Assembly (NCBI RefSeq): GCF_000332335.1
Contig: NZ_KB235949.1
Location: 246,538-310,537 of the forward strand
Reading direction: 5' to 3'
From: Kamptonema formosum PCC 10802
GTDB taxonomy: Bacteria > Cyanobacteriota > Cyanobacteriia > Cyanobacteriales > Oscillatoriaceae
DNA length: 64,000 nt
The notes below the pieces were generated by a model. That model did not search any database. It worked only from the letters and a program-made list of their open reading frames with translations, and was not told the DNA's origin. Shown piece by piece: positions 44,264 to 53,365 of the stretch. Position 1 is the stretch's first letter. Each line of letters begins with the position of its first letter. A program made the translations under genes and the position numbers.

Positions 44264-44467
44264 TTGGATTTTGGATTTTGGATTTTGGATTTTGGATTGG
44301 GGATAGGGCATGGGGCATGGGGCATGGGGCATGGGGCATGGGGCATGGGGCATGGGGCATGGGGCATGGGGCATGGGGCATGGGGCATGGGGCATGGGGC
44401 ATTGACTAACCCCTAACCCCTAACCCCTAACCCCTAACCCCTAACCCCTAACCCCTAACCCCTAACC
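44264..44467. repeat. Compound heptamer arrays CATGGGG and CCCCTAA
   Basis: Three arrays run into one another: GGATTTT repeated about five times (44264-44299), CATGGGG about 13 times (44309-44402) and CCCCTAA about eight or nine times (44406-44467). Heptanucleotide short tandem repeats are a known feature of filamentous cyanobacterial genomes. They fill the gap between the pseudo-caspase gene and the treS promoter. Confidence 0.93.
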
Positions 44468-44503
44468 CAAAATATCTGTCCAAATGATTACTCCTATGGG
44501 CAG

Positions 44504-44533
44504 TTGCGGGAATAAGGAGATTTGCTGTATAAT
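44504..44533 (+). promoter_or_regulatory. Candidate sigma70-type promoter of treS
   Basis: TTGCGG (44504-44509) and TATAAT (44528-44533) are separated by 18 nt and lie about 40 nt upstream of the treS start. AAGGA at ~44554 could be the ribosome-binding site, at a somewhat long distance. Confidence 0.5.
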
Positions 44534-44571
44534 TTCACAGAACTTCAAGGTAAAAGGACCTAATATCTTCC

Positions 44572-47500
44572 ATGCAAAACCCGCACTCGATATTGAATGA
44601 CGACCCCCTGTGGTTCAAAGACGCCATCATTTACGAAGTGCCTGTGCGAGCCTTTGCCGACAGCAATGGGGACGGAATCGGAGACTTTCGGGGGCTGACA
44701 GAAAAGCTAGATTACCTGCAAGACTTAGGAGTCACAGCACTGTGGCTGCTGCCGTTCTTTCCTTCGCCGCTGCGGGATGATGGCTACGACATTTCTGACT
44801 GCACCAGCGTCAACCCGATTTACGGCACACTGGAAGATTTTAAAGAATTTTTGTCAGCGGCACACCAGCGGGGCATTCGCGTAATTATCGAGTTAATCGT
44901 CAACCACACCTCAGACCAGCATCCCTGGTTTCAGAGGGCGCGAAGAGCGCCGGCGGGCAGCAAGGAGCGAGATTTCTATGTGTGGAGCGACAGCCCAGAA
45001 AAATACCGGGACGCTCGGATTATATTCAAAGATTTTGAGACGTCTAACTGGGCTTGGGACCCGGTGGCAAAAGCGTATTACTGGCACCGCTTCTACTCCC
45101 ACCAGCCGGATTTGAACTACGACAGCCCAGCCGTGCGCAAAGCGGTCTTGGAGGTGCTGGATTTCTGGTTAGAAATGGGGGTGGACGGGCTGCGCCTGGA
45201 TGCGGTGCCTTACCTGTACGAGCGCGAGGGGACGAACTGTGAGAACCTGGGGGAAACCCACGCCTTCCTGCAGCAGCTGCGAGCGCACACAGACGCAAAA
45301 TTTCCCAACCGGATGCTGCTAGCCGAGGCCAATCAGTGGCCTGAGGATGCGGCTCAATATTACGGCGAGGGGAATGAGTGCCACATGAACTTCCACTTCC
45401 CCCTGATGCCGCGCCTGTTCATGGCGCTGCGCCTGGAAGATAACTTCCCGATTATTGACATTCTCCAGCAGACGCCGGTGATTCCCGATAACTGCCAGTG
45501 GGGGCTGTTCCTGCGCAACCACGACGAACTCACCCTGGAAATGGTAACAGATGAAGACCGGGATTATATGTATCGGGTGTACGCGCAAGACCCGCAAGCG
45601 AGAATTAATTTGGGGATTCGCCGCCGGCTGTCGCCCCTGCTGGGAAATGACCGCCGGCAAATTGAATTGATGAACGGATTGCTGCTGTCTATGCCAGGAA
45701 CGCCGGTGCTCTACTACGGGGATGAAATTGGCATGGGAGACAATATTTATACCGGCGATCGCAATGGCGTGCGCACGCCGATGCAGTGGAGCGACGACCG
45801 AAATGCCGGTTTCAGCCGCGCCAATCCCCAGCGGCTGTATTTACCCGTTATAGTGGATTCGGAATACCACTACGCAGCGGTGAATGTGGAGGCGCAGCGG
45901 GCGAACCCCAATTCCCTGTGGTACTGGATGAAGCGCCTGATCGCCACCCGCCAGCGCTTCCAGGCGTTCGGGAGGGGCAGCTTTGAATTCCTGCAATCGG
46001 GAAACCGCAAAGTTCTCGCGTTCACGCGCACCTGCGCTGGGGAGCACATCCTGGTGGTGGCGAATTTGTCCCGCTTTATCCAGACGGTGGAATTAGACCT
46101 GTCAGCGTTTAAGGGGATGGTGCCGGTGGAAATTTTTGGGCGCACAGCGTTCCCGCCGGTGGGGGAGTTGCCCTACTTCCTCAGCATGAGCCCCTACTCA
46201 TTTTACTGGTTCGCTCTCAAACTTCAACCCAGCACAATCCAGCAGCCCCGACCGCACGCCGAGGTGCCGGTGCTGGCAGTCACCGGCAAGTGGCAGAATG
46301 TTTTTTCGCAGCTAGAGGCAAAAGAGGCTCTGGAATCTATTCTGACAGATTACCTGCACACCTGTCGCTGGTTCGCCGGCACTGCCCGAACAATTCAATC
46401 GGCACAGATAGCGGAAGCAATTCCAGTGCCCTACAAAGACATGGAAGCGCAGATGATTTTATTGCGGGCAGACTATACCGAGGGAGATCCCGAAACTTAC
46501 TTCCTGATTCTAGCCCTGGCAGAAGGCGAACAAGCGGCGCACCTTTTGGCAGAAATGCCAGACTCTGTGGTGGCTCGCCTGCAGGTTAAAGGGAAAAAAG
46601 AAATTGGGGTGTTATTCGACGCCATAGCGGACAAAAACTTTTTGACCTTCCCCCTGGATGCGATTGCTGGCAGTCGCTCCTGCAAAGGAATGGCAGGGGA
46701 ACTGGCAGCCACGGCTACTGATTTGTTCCCGCATCTTGACAGTTCCGCCTCTCAGCTGGACGGCGCACTCCTGAAAGGAGAGCAGAGCCACACCTTTGTG
46801 GTTTATGGAGATCGCCTGATCTTCAAACTCTTCCGCCAAGTTGAGGAGGGCGTCAATCCCGAATTGGAGGTCGCGCGCTTCTTGGGCGAGAAAAAACTCT
46901 TTAAAAACTTTCCCACCATTGCCGGGGTGCTGCAGTACCGCCGGCCAAAAGCGCAACCGATGACGGTGGGGATATTGCAAGAGTTTATTGCAGACGCCCG
47001 CAATGCCTGGGACTACACGCTCGACAGCCTGCGCCAATATTTTGACAGCGTTATGGCGCAGCAGGGGGCGACCGCAGAACTGCCGGTTCCCCCTGACTCC
47101 CTGCTAGATTGGCAAGCCGCTGAGATTCCCGAAATCGCTTCCCAAACGATCGGTTCTTACCTGTCAAACGCTAAACTGCTCGGTCAGCGCACCGGCGAAC
47201 TCCACATCGCGCTCGCTTCTGACTCCGAGAATCCCAACTTCGCCCCAGAACCCTTTTCGTCATTTTACCAGCGCTCCATCTACCAGCACTCGCGCACCCT
47301 CACCGGGCAAGTCTTCCTGCTGCTGAAAGATCGCCTGGAGGACTTGCCACCCAACACTCAAAAGTTGGCGCACGCCGTTCTTAACCGGCAAAAAGAATTT
47401 CTGGCACGGTTCCAGGCGGTTCTCAACCTAAAAATCACCGCCCTGCGCACCCGCTGTCACGGGAACTACCATCTCGGGCAAGTGCTTTACACTGGCAAGG

Positions 47501-47901
47501 ACTTCACAATTATTGACTTTGAGGGAGAGCCTTCTCGCAGTTTTAGCGAGCGGCGCATCAAGCGCTCGCCCCTGCGAGACGTGACGCGAATGCTGCACTC
47601 ATTTAACTACGCGGCTCAAACAGCGCTGCGCAATGAAGTGGAAAGCGGCATGGTTCGTCCGGACAGCCTCCCCTTGATGGAGCAATGGGTGCAGTTTTGG
47701 TATTCTTGGGTGAGCGCTGCTTTCCTGAATGGCTATCTGGAAACGGCGAGCCAAGACTCTTTCTTACCAAAAAGTCAGCAAGAATTGCAAGTGCTTTTGG
47801 ATGGATATTTGCTGGAAAAAGTCATCTATGAATTGGGCTACCAGCTCAAACAGCGCCCCGAATGGGTTGAGATATTGCTGAAACGGCTCCTCCAACTGTA
47901 A
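44572..47901 (+). CDS. treS: Trehalose synthase-maltokinase fusion (TreS-Mak)
   Basis: 1109 residues. Residues ~10-550 are a GH13 trehalose synthase: YEVPVRAFADSNGDGIGDFR, the nucleophile Asp in VDGLRLDAVPYL, the acid Glu in LLAEANQWPED and the third Asp in FLRNHDELTLEM. Residues ~590-1109 are a maltokinase, with YGDRLIFKLFRQVEEGVNPE and the Brenner-type motif CHGNYHLGQVLYTG followed by IIDFEGEP. TreS interconverts maltose and trehalose; Mak phosphorylates maltose to maltose-1-phosphate, which GlgE would add to glucan. No glgE is in the window. Fusion length is usual for cyanobacterial and actinobacterial proteins. Nearby treY and treZ on the other strand give a second route to trehalose. Confidence 0.93.
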   Translation: MQNPHSILNDDPLWFKDAIIYEVPVRAFADSNGDGIGDFRGLTEKLDYLQDLGVTALWLLPFFPSPLRDDGYDISDCTSVNPIYGTLEDFKEFLSAAHQRGIRVIIELIVNHTSDQHPWFQRARRAPAGSKERDFYVWSDSPEKYRDARIIFKDFETSNWAWDPVAKAYYWHRFYSHQPDLNYDSPAVRKAVLEVLDFWLEMGVDGLRLDAVPYLYEREGTNCENLGETHAFLQQLRAHTDAKFPNRMLLAEANQWPEDAAQYYGEGNECHMNFHFPLMPRLFMALRLEDNFPIIDILQQTPVIPDNCQWGLFLRNHDELTLEMVTDEDRDYMYRVYAQDPQARINLGIRRRLSPLLGNDRRQIELMNGLLLSMPGTPVLYYGDEIGMGDNIYTGDRNGVRTPMQWSDDRNAGFSRANPQRLYLPVIVDSEYHYAAVNVEAQRANPNSLWYWMKRLIATRQRFQAFGRGSFEFLQSGNRKVLAFTRTCAGEHILVVANLSRFIQTVELDLSAFKGMVPVEIFGRTAFPPVGELPYFLSMSPYSFYWFALKLQPSTIQQPRPHAEVPVLAVTGKWQNVFSQLEAKEALESILTDYLHTCRWFAGTARTIQSAQIAEAIPVPYKDMEAQMILLRADYTEGDPETYFLILALAEGEQAAHLLAEMPDSVVARLQVKGKKEIGVLFDAIADKNFLTFPLDAIAGSRSCKGMAGELAATATDLFPHLDSSASQLDGALLKGEQSHTFVVYGDRLIFKLFRQVEEGVNPELEVARFLGEKKLFKNFPTIAGVLQYRRPKAQPMTVGILQEFIADARNAWDYTLDSLRQYFDSVMAQQGATAELPVPPDSLLDWQAAEIPEIASQTIGSYLSNAKLLGQRTGELHIALASDSENPNFAPEPFSSFYQRSIYQHSRTLTGQVFLLLKDRLEDLPPNTQKLAHAVLNRQKEFLARFQAVLNLKITALRTRCHGNYHLGQVLYTGKDFTIIDFEGEPSRSFSERRIKRSPLRDVTRMLHSFNYAAQTALRNEVESGMVRPDSLPLMEQWVQFWYSWVSAAFLNGYLETASQDSFLPKSQQELQVLLDGYLLEKVIYELGYQLKQRPEWVEILLKRLLQL

Positions 47902-47984
47902 GCCTTTTCGATTTTTCCGCTCGTTCTCCTGCTCCGCCGGGAAACGCAGCTCAGGAGGCTGTGCCTCCTCTCTCCACCAAGCAG

Positions 47985-48153
47985 TATTAGAGCAGTAGCC
48001 ACTTAGATTAGGACATTAGACCTTGAGGGGGGGCGGGACGCCTGCCCTACGTCTATATAGCAGTAAGCATTTAGGAATCCTACATTCCGGCCTCCCTTGC
48101 TCCCCCGCTCCCGAAGCTCCTATTGTCCGAACCAATATGACTGCTGCTATATC
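47985..48153 (-). repeat. Dispersed element family N, inverted copy
   Basis: Reverse complement of the element at 28025-28197: CTACGTCTATATAGCAGTAAGC, CCTACATTCCGGCCTC and CCGAAGCTCCTATTGT match in order and spacing. Left of it (47930-47975) are fragments of the GGAGGC/GCCTCC hairpin repeat. Together with the next element this fills the 47902-48428 gap. Confidence 0.8.
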
Positions 48154-48263
48154 CCTCTTCTGTCACGTTGGGGCAATTTGACGAATTTGCGCTATTTCAG
48201 GCAACGACAGATCCGGCTTTCACCCTTGTTTGACAAAAGAGGGATATTAGCCTAACAGCCTGA

Positions 48264-48356
48264 GCGCGTTTCTCATCCTTTGTGAGGTACTGAGAAACCC
48301 GGTTTCTTTAAGAAACCGGGTTTCTGGGTCATAGTTCATCCAACTGAGAACCGCGA
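48264..48356. repeat. MITE-like palindromic element
   Basis: The core hairpin GAGAAACCCGGTTTCTTTAAG and its complement are flanked by GCGTTTCTCATCCTTTGTGAG on the left and TCATCCAACTGAGAACCGC on the right. The ends are more diverged than in the copies at 28.2 and 50.1 kb. Confidence 0.8.
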
Positions 48357-48428
48357 TATTTCTCCTTCCGCCTGGGAAGGAGAGGATTTTAGTCAATCTC
48401 AATCCTTAAATGAATCATGACACAACTG

Positions 48429-48838
48429 TCAGTAAACCCAACTCAACTTCAGGACCCCGGCGCTGGCGTTGCGGAATGCATCCGCTTTCATTCGCAGGGC
48501 GTCGCCCGGAATCCGCACAAAAGTCTCATTGGGAATCCGATCCCCCCCAGCAATATTGAGATCCCTACCATTCCTTCACTGCCGGTCATAGCCACTTCGG
48601 CGCTGCCGCCGTCTGCCAGGAGGGCGACCACGGAAATGACGCCACGGTTGGGAAAATAGACATACTCGATGGGTTGGTTGCAGTGGTAGAGATATTGCTT
48701 AAAAGGCAGGGTAACGGCCTCTAGCACGGGCTTGAGACGCTGGTATTCTTCTGCCGGCAAAGCAGCCAGAAGCTTGTTCCCAGCGGGATTGCGTAAGCTT
48801 TGAAACACCGGTATCATGAGGAGCCTCCTTGACACCAC
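48429..48838 (-). pseudogene. Frameshifted, truncated Crp/Fnr-type regulator
   Basis: The N-terminal part reads NKLLAALPAEEYQRLKPVLE, then IEYVYFPNRGVISVVALLAD and VAMTGSEGMVGISILLGG, as in the effector-binding domain of a Crp-like family. At about 48531-48540 the frame breaks: the original frame stops at 48488, while the +1 frame continues with NETFVRIPGDALRMKADAFR, the expected continuation, then diverges and stops at 48429. The rest of the effector domain and the whole DNA-binding domain are missing. A single indel plus 3' loss explains it. Confidence 0.78.
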
Positions 48839-49064
48839 TTTGGGTATAGCATACAGTTAGCCGCACCGGCTCCTCGTACCACTGCAGATGAATTTTTTGT
48901 TAAGAAATTATGTGATCTACTATACAGCAAAGGCAAGAGCCAGTCAGTGTCTCAGTTGCAACGGTACGGTAGCGTACAGACAACCCCTCGCCAAAACGGT
49001 ACAGTGAATACAAGGCGGCGCGAAGAAGTTTTGCGGCGCTTAGTGAACTTAGGGCAGACCGCTC

Positions 49065-49229
49065 ATGCAAAACTACCAAAGCGAGGTTATTTCTCCTAAG
49101 AAAATCCAGATATTGATTGACAAATTGCTGAGAGAAAACTTTAGCTTGTCTCAGACTGCCAAAATCGCCGGAGTCTCAGAGCAATGGCTGCAGAGCTATG
49201 TGAGATCCAAGGACGATAGCGTTTCTTGA
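49065..49229 (+). pseudogene. Small helix-turn-helix ORF, probable IS1-type (InsA-like) transposase remnant
   Basis: 54 codons. The segment KKIQILIDKLLRENFSLSQT, then AKIAGVSEQWLQSYVRSK looks like the helix-turn-helix of the small transposase ORF of cyanobacterial IS1-like elements. The zinc-binding N-terminus and the InsB part are absent, so this is debris. No inverted ends were recognised. The rest of 48839-49594 holds no gene I can support. Confidence 0.4.
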
Positions 49230-49594
49230 CATAGGCCCTCTCCCTGTACGGCTCTACTGAAGTCCTGGGAGTTTTTTCTATTTTTATAAGAGGAAGTTTT
49301 TTAACGGTAATGGTGCTTTAAAGCTCGCCCTGTATCTCTTCAGGCGTATTTTTGGCGCAGAGCAAAACAGCTGAACTTCATTCCTTGGGCAGAAGTTGCG
49401 CCAGCTGCGAACTGTTAAATAGATGTACAGCAATAAATTTTCACTCCCGGCAGTGATTTGATAGGTTAACCGATTTGAAATAAACAAGGCAGCTGGAGAT
49501 GTCCCGAAATTCTCAGTTGCAGATTCCCAGCGACACAGCAACATTTCGTCAATATGGCACAGCAGTCAAGTCCTGAAGCTCTGCTTCTAACGCT

Positions 49595-50008
49595 TTAAAA
49601 AGACCGAAACTCACGGCCATAAATAGCTGCAGTAAGTCGGGCGAGATCGCTGATACAATGTTTAGCGCCTTCATTGGGAAGCAGCGGTTTGCCGTCATGC
49701 TGCCAAACGTAGGTATCCAGAATCCGCCGGCCCTATTTGATGCGGGCCACACCGTTTTTTGTCTTCCCGTCGAGTTCCCTCACCCAGGGGTCATTGATTT
49801 CCACCCATTCATCCGGCTTGCGAAACCCACTTCGGGACTGAACGCGGAATTTATATTGATAAACGCCGTCTTCCAGTTGAACCTCAGTGCGAAAGTCCCC
49901 CCGGTCGTCTTTCTGCATCGGGATTTCTTTCCAATCTGAAAAATCCCCAATCAAAACAGCCCCTTTGTTATAAGGGGCGAATAACTTAAATTCAATTAGG
50001 CTGCTCAT
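49595..50008 (-). pseudogene. Decayed glycoside-hydrolase N-terminal (CBM48-like) domain
   Basis: Residues 1-91 (IEFKLFAPYNKGAVLIGDFS, DWKEIPMQKDDRGDFRTEV, GVYQYKFRV) are an early-set CBM48 domain such as those at the N-terminus of cyanobacterial GH13 amylases. A TAG stop at 49733-49735 interrupts it, yet the same frame resumes with GRRILDTYVWQHDGKPLLPN, the expected family continuation, before running into unrelated sequence and a stop at 49595. The catalytic barrel is gone. The fragment lies downstream of treY on the same strand, so it is probably the remains of a third amylase-family gene of the trehalose cluster. A short functional carbohydrate-binding protein of 91 residues cannot be excluded. 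Confidence 0.72.
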
Positions 50009-50050
50009 AAGACTTCTCCGCTTGATTCAACCGGCATTCGCACATCAGCT

Positions 50051-50148
50051 GCTATAGCAGTTCTCAGTTGGATGAACTCTGGCCCAGAAACCCGGTTTCT
50101 TAAAGAAACCGGGTTTCTCAGTACCTCACTAATATGAGAGACGCTATA
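50051..50148. repeat. MITE-like palindromic element
   Basis: 98-bp element bounded by GCTATAGCAGTTCTCAGTTGG and ATATGAGAGACGCTATA, in opposite orientation to the copy at 28191. The central hairpin is CAGAAACCCGGTTTCTTAAAG with its complement. It lies just upstream of the decayed CBM48 gene. Between it and treY, 50296-50397 holds a GTTCCCAGGCGGAGCCTGGGAAC hairpin of the other dispersed family. Confidence 0.87.
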
Positions 50149-50408
50149 ACTGTAACCTTTTTCTACAATAACTGCCACTTGTTCCCCTACCATCTAACTG
50201 AGGAATTAACTTAGCTCTACCGCAAGAATGGAGTAATATTAAGTTAGCTTGTAGCGCCGGATACAAAAAACTATCGCTCTCTGCGCAGCCGGGGGAATGC
50301 CGGTGTGGGAGGCGGAGTCTCCAAGACTGCGCTCCGGGGCGGAAAGAGGCAGAGCCTCTAAGACTGCGTTCCCAGGCGGAGCCTGGGAACGAGGAGAAAA
50401 AGGAACTA

Positions 50409-53210
50409 TCACGGGGTGCGCCGGCTGACGAGCAGCGCCACAGGGAAGTGTTGCAGGATCTCTGAGATCGCCATCTTGTCACCGCCAGAAATCGTCTGCT
50501 CGGTGATAGCATTGTGCCAAAAAGACGGCGCACCTTGCGGGATCTCGATGTGAGTGTCCGCCCAGACTTGTTCGCCGAGGGGATACCCCTCAGGCGTCAC
50601 TAGCGCTGTGAGGAATCGGGGGGCAACGGCGATCGCTGTCGTGTCGCCAGAGCTTCTGGCAAAAGCCACAATATGCTCCTTGAACTTGCCTGCCACCTTC
50701 AGAGGCTGGTAATCTCCTGTCTGGAACACTTCCAAATTTTGGCAGCGCGCCTGCAGGGCTTGAAACGTTAGAAAGAACTTAATCCGCCCATCTTCCTTAT
50801 CCGACAGGAGAGCCTGCAGGAGTTTCAGAATATCTGTCTTGGCTTTCTCTTTGAGCTCCTGCAAAAACCAGATGCGCCGGTCGAAATTAACCGGACGCCG
50901 GTTGTCCGGGTCTACCATACTCAAATCCCACAATTCCGTTCCCTGATAAAAATCGGGCACGCCTGGAGAAGCGATTTTCAGCAAGGTCTGCGAAAGCGAG
51001 TTAAAGATGCCATAGCCAGCCACCCACTTCTGGAAGGGCAGAAACTCCTTCACGAATTCATTTGAGTCAGAAGGATCTAAGACTTTCCCCACAAAGGCTA
51101 GAAATCCCTCTTCATATTCCGTATCGGGGCGCAGCCAAGCGGTGTGCAGCTTGGCTTCCCTTACGGACTTGAGCATGTAGTCTTTAACCCGCCCGACGAA
51201 CTCAGCCCGCTCACTTTCATAACCCGGGAAAGCCCCAACCAAGGTCTGGTAAAAGAAATATTCGTCATTGGCAGCCGGCACCGCTCGCCCGCCAACCTCG
51301 ATTTTATGAGAGCGATTGATCTCACTCCAGCGCTTTACCTGTTTTTCCCATTCTTCCGGGATTTCTGAAAGCACATTCAGTCTCGCCCGCGCATCCTCGC
51401 CTCGTTTGGTGTCGTGGGTTGCGGTCGCATTCATCTTGTGAGGCCAATGGGCCATCTGCTGTTGATTGAATGAGTGGAACTCCTCGGCGGTGATGCCAAA
51501 TTTTCCAGGGTTGCCCCCCACTTCATTCAAGGAGATCAGCCGGTTGTACACGTAGAATAGCGTGTCCTCAATCCCTTTCGCCATCAGAGGGCCAGTCACC
51601 TGCTGCAGCCGCATCACGAAGTGGAGCCGCTGAGCGTCTTCTGGCGGGAGCGGCTTTTCAAATTCCCGCAACAGCAAGTTTTCAATAAAGTTAAGTTCGT
51701 TCAAAAGCAGCGGAATTCGCTTTTTCGCTTCTTCGATAACTTCCTGGATGTAGGCGCGGTCGTCTTCCCGCATCCCATCCCCATTGACATAGGTGCGGTA
51801 AACTGGGAAAAGCGCCAGCACTTCAGAAAGGGTTCTTTTCAAGCCGTTCAGGGTAAAATCGCTGGAGCGCCTGGACTGACCGGCTATTTTTTTCAGGATT
51901 TGAGCCAGATTGTCTACATCTCCGGCAAAGTTCTTATCGACAATCAGGTGTTTTTTCTCAAGACACAGCCGCTGGTAAGAGCTGTGACAGTCAGTAAAGT
52001 TACTGTAGATTTCGGTAAACTTGCGCTCCGTCTCCCGCCGGCAAAAAATCCCATTGAGGTAGTTCAAGAAATCGTAGCCGCTTGTCCCCTGAATGGGCCA
52101 CCCTTCGGGCAAGTTTTCCTTCAGCTCCAAAATCTTCTCAACTGTGATGTAGGCAGTTCCCACTTTCTGCCGCAGTCTCTTGAGGTATTCTGTTGGGTCA
52201 TACAGTCCGTCAATGTGGTCTACCCTCAAGCCGGTTATTTTTCCTTCTTCAACCAGCTTGCTAACCAGAGCGTGCGCTTTGTTGAAAACTTTCAGCTCTT
52301 GGATTTTGACACAGATCAGTTCGTTGACGGTAAAAAATCTCCGGTAATTGATTTCTTCCGCCCCGACTTTCCAGAAAGAGAGCCGGTAGAACTGTTCCGC
52401 AAGCAAACTGTCCAGAAGGTTAAAACTCTCGGGGTTCCCCTTCTCTCCATTAAAAACTTTTACATTGCTGTCGATAAATTCTTGGACGTGAGGGTTTTGC
52501 GTGTACAGCTCCCACAACAGTCCTTTGACAAAGGCTAGCTGGTCATATCGCTCTTTGCCTTTGGGCTCGCTGGGAAGGTTCTTGATCAGGTAAAAAATCC
52601 CCAGAAACTTCATAAAGTCTGGATGGTTCCTTCCCCCTAGCGCTCTCGGCAAATAGCCCAAATTGTGCGTGAGGAACCGGGAGTAAGATTCTATGCGCAC
52701 CGGCAGCTTAAGGCTGTAGTAATTCACGCTCAGCCCGCTCTCCTCATAGCTCAGCTGAATCTCGCCATTTTCCAGGGCTTCTCCGTAAAACGTGCCCAGC
52801 ATGGGAGCGAGCACTCGCCCCTTGATATCTTCATACGGGTGATTCCACTCAATGTCGAAGTAGTCACTGTAATCGGAGTCTTGGCCATTTTCCATAATGT
52901 CCATCAGCCACAGGTTTTGGCTGTCATACGCCATGTGGTTGGGAACGATATCCTGCACCCACCCCATGTCGCGCTGCTGGAGTTCGCTCACCAGCGCTTC
53001 CAATTCCTCTGGCGTACCCAATTCAGGATTAATTTGAGAGTGATCGACGACATCATAGCCGTGGCTGCTGCCTTTTCGGGCTTTGAAAATTGGCGAGACG
53101 TAAATCTCTGAAATCCCTAATTCTTTCAGGTAAGGAATTAGGTTTTTTGTCGCCTCAAAGTTAAATGCTGAATTAACTTGAATCCTGTAAGTTGCTACTG
53201 GAATTCTCAT
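50409..53210 (-). CDS. treY: Maltooligosyl trehalose synthase
   Basis: 933 residues, full length for the family. It starts RIPVATYRIQVNSAFNFEAT, typical of TreY. Active-site regions: GITGLRVDHIDGLYDP for the nucleophile Asp, AYITVEKILE for the acid Glu and ATATHDTKRGEDARARL for the third Asp. The enzyme turns the reducing end of a maltodextrin into an alpha,alpha-1,1-linked trehalosyl unit, which TreZ then releases. It follows treZ with ~154 bp between them, containing a 25-bp tandem array; treZ-treY order and strand match an operon. Upstream glycogen degradation feeds it, but no debranching gene is in the window. Confidence 0.95.
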   Translation of the reverse strand: MRIPVATYRIQVNSAFNFEATKNLIPYLKELGISEIYVSPIFKARKGSSHGYDVVDHSQINPELGTPEELEALVSELQQRDMGWVQDIVPNHMAYDSQNLWLMDIMENGQDSDYSDYFDIEWNHPYEDIKGRVLAPMLGTFYGEALENGEIQLSYEESGLSVNYYSLKLPVRIESYSRFLTHNLGYLPRALGGRNHPDFMKFLGIFYLIKNLPSEPKGKERYDQLAFVKGLLWELYTQNPHVQEFIDSNVKVFNGEKGNPESFNLLDSLLAEQFYRLSFWKVGAEEINYRRFFTVNELICVKIQELKVFNKAHALVSKLVEEGKITGLRVDHIDGLYDPTEYLKRLRQKVGTAYITVEKILELKENLPEGWPIQGTSGYDFLNYLNGIFCRRETERKFTEIYSNFTDCHSSYQRLCLEKKHLIVDKNFAGDVDNLAQILKKIAGQSRRSSDFTLNGLKRTLSEVLALFPVYRTYVNGDGMREDDRAYIQEVIEEAKKRIPLLLNELNFIENLLLREFEKPLPPEDAQRLHFVMRLQQVTGPLMAKGIEDTLFYVYNRLISLNEVGGNPGKFGITAEEFHSFNQQQMAHWPHKMNATATHDTKRGEDARARLNVLSEIPEEWEKQVKRWSEINRSHKIEVGGRAVPAANDEYFFYQTLVGAFPGYESERAEFVGRVKDYMLKSVREAKLHTAWLRPDTEYEEGFLAFVGKVLDPSDSNEFVKEFLPFQKWVAGYGIFNSLSQTLLKIASPGVPDFYQGTELWDLSMVDPDNRRPVNFDRRIWFLQELKEKAKTDILKLLQALLSDKEDGRIKFFLTFQALQARCQNLEVFQTGDYQPLKVAGKFKEHIVAFARSSGDTTAIAVAPRFLTALVTPEGYPLGEQVWADTHIEIPQGAPSFWHNAITEQTISGGDKMAISEILQHFPVALLVSRRTP

Positions 53211-53257
53211 GCTTGAACTCTCACTTCTAAACAGCGGTCTGAACCCCGTGTGGGCGG

Positions 53258-53365
53258 GTTGGGCTAAAGCCCAACTACAAACTTTGGGCTAAAGCCCAAC
53301 TACAAACTTTGGGCTAAAGCCCAACTACAAACTTTGGGCTAAAGCCCAACTACAAACTTTGGGCT
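53258..53365. repeat. 25-bp tandem array between treZ and treY
   Basis: About five units of GGGCTAAAGCCCAACTACAAACTTT, the last running up to the treZ stop codon. Nearly the same unit as at 26255-26404. Each unit can form a small hairpin, so the array may attenuate treY expression relative to treZ. Confidence 0.9.

Noticed and set aside
44309-44467. Telomere or replication-end sequence
   Set aside because: CCCCTAA resembles eukaryotic telomere repeats, but heptamer arrays are common interspersed repeats in filamentous cyanobacteria and genes continue on both sides.
48417-48659. 80-codon plus-strand frame
   Set aside because: Antisense to the Crp-like pseudogene, whose family resemblance on the minus strand is clear.
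49284-49544. 86-codon minus-strand frame
   Set aside because: No family resemblance, no SD; lies in a degraded region between pseudogenes.
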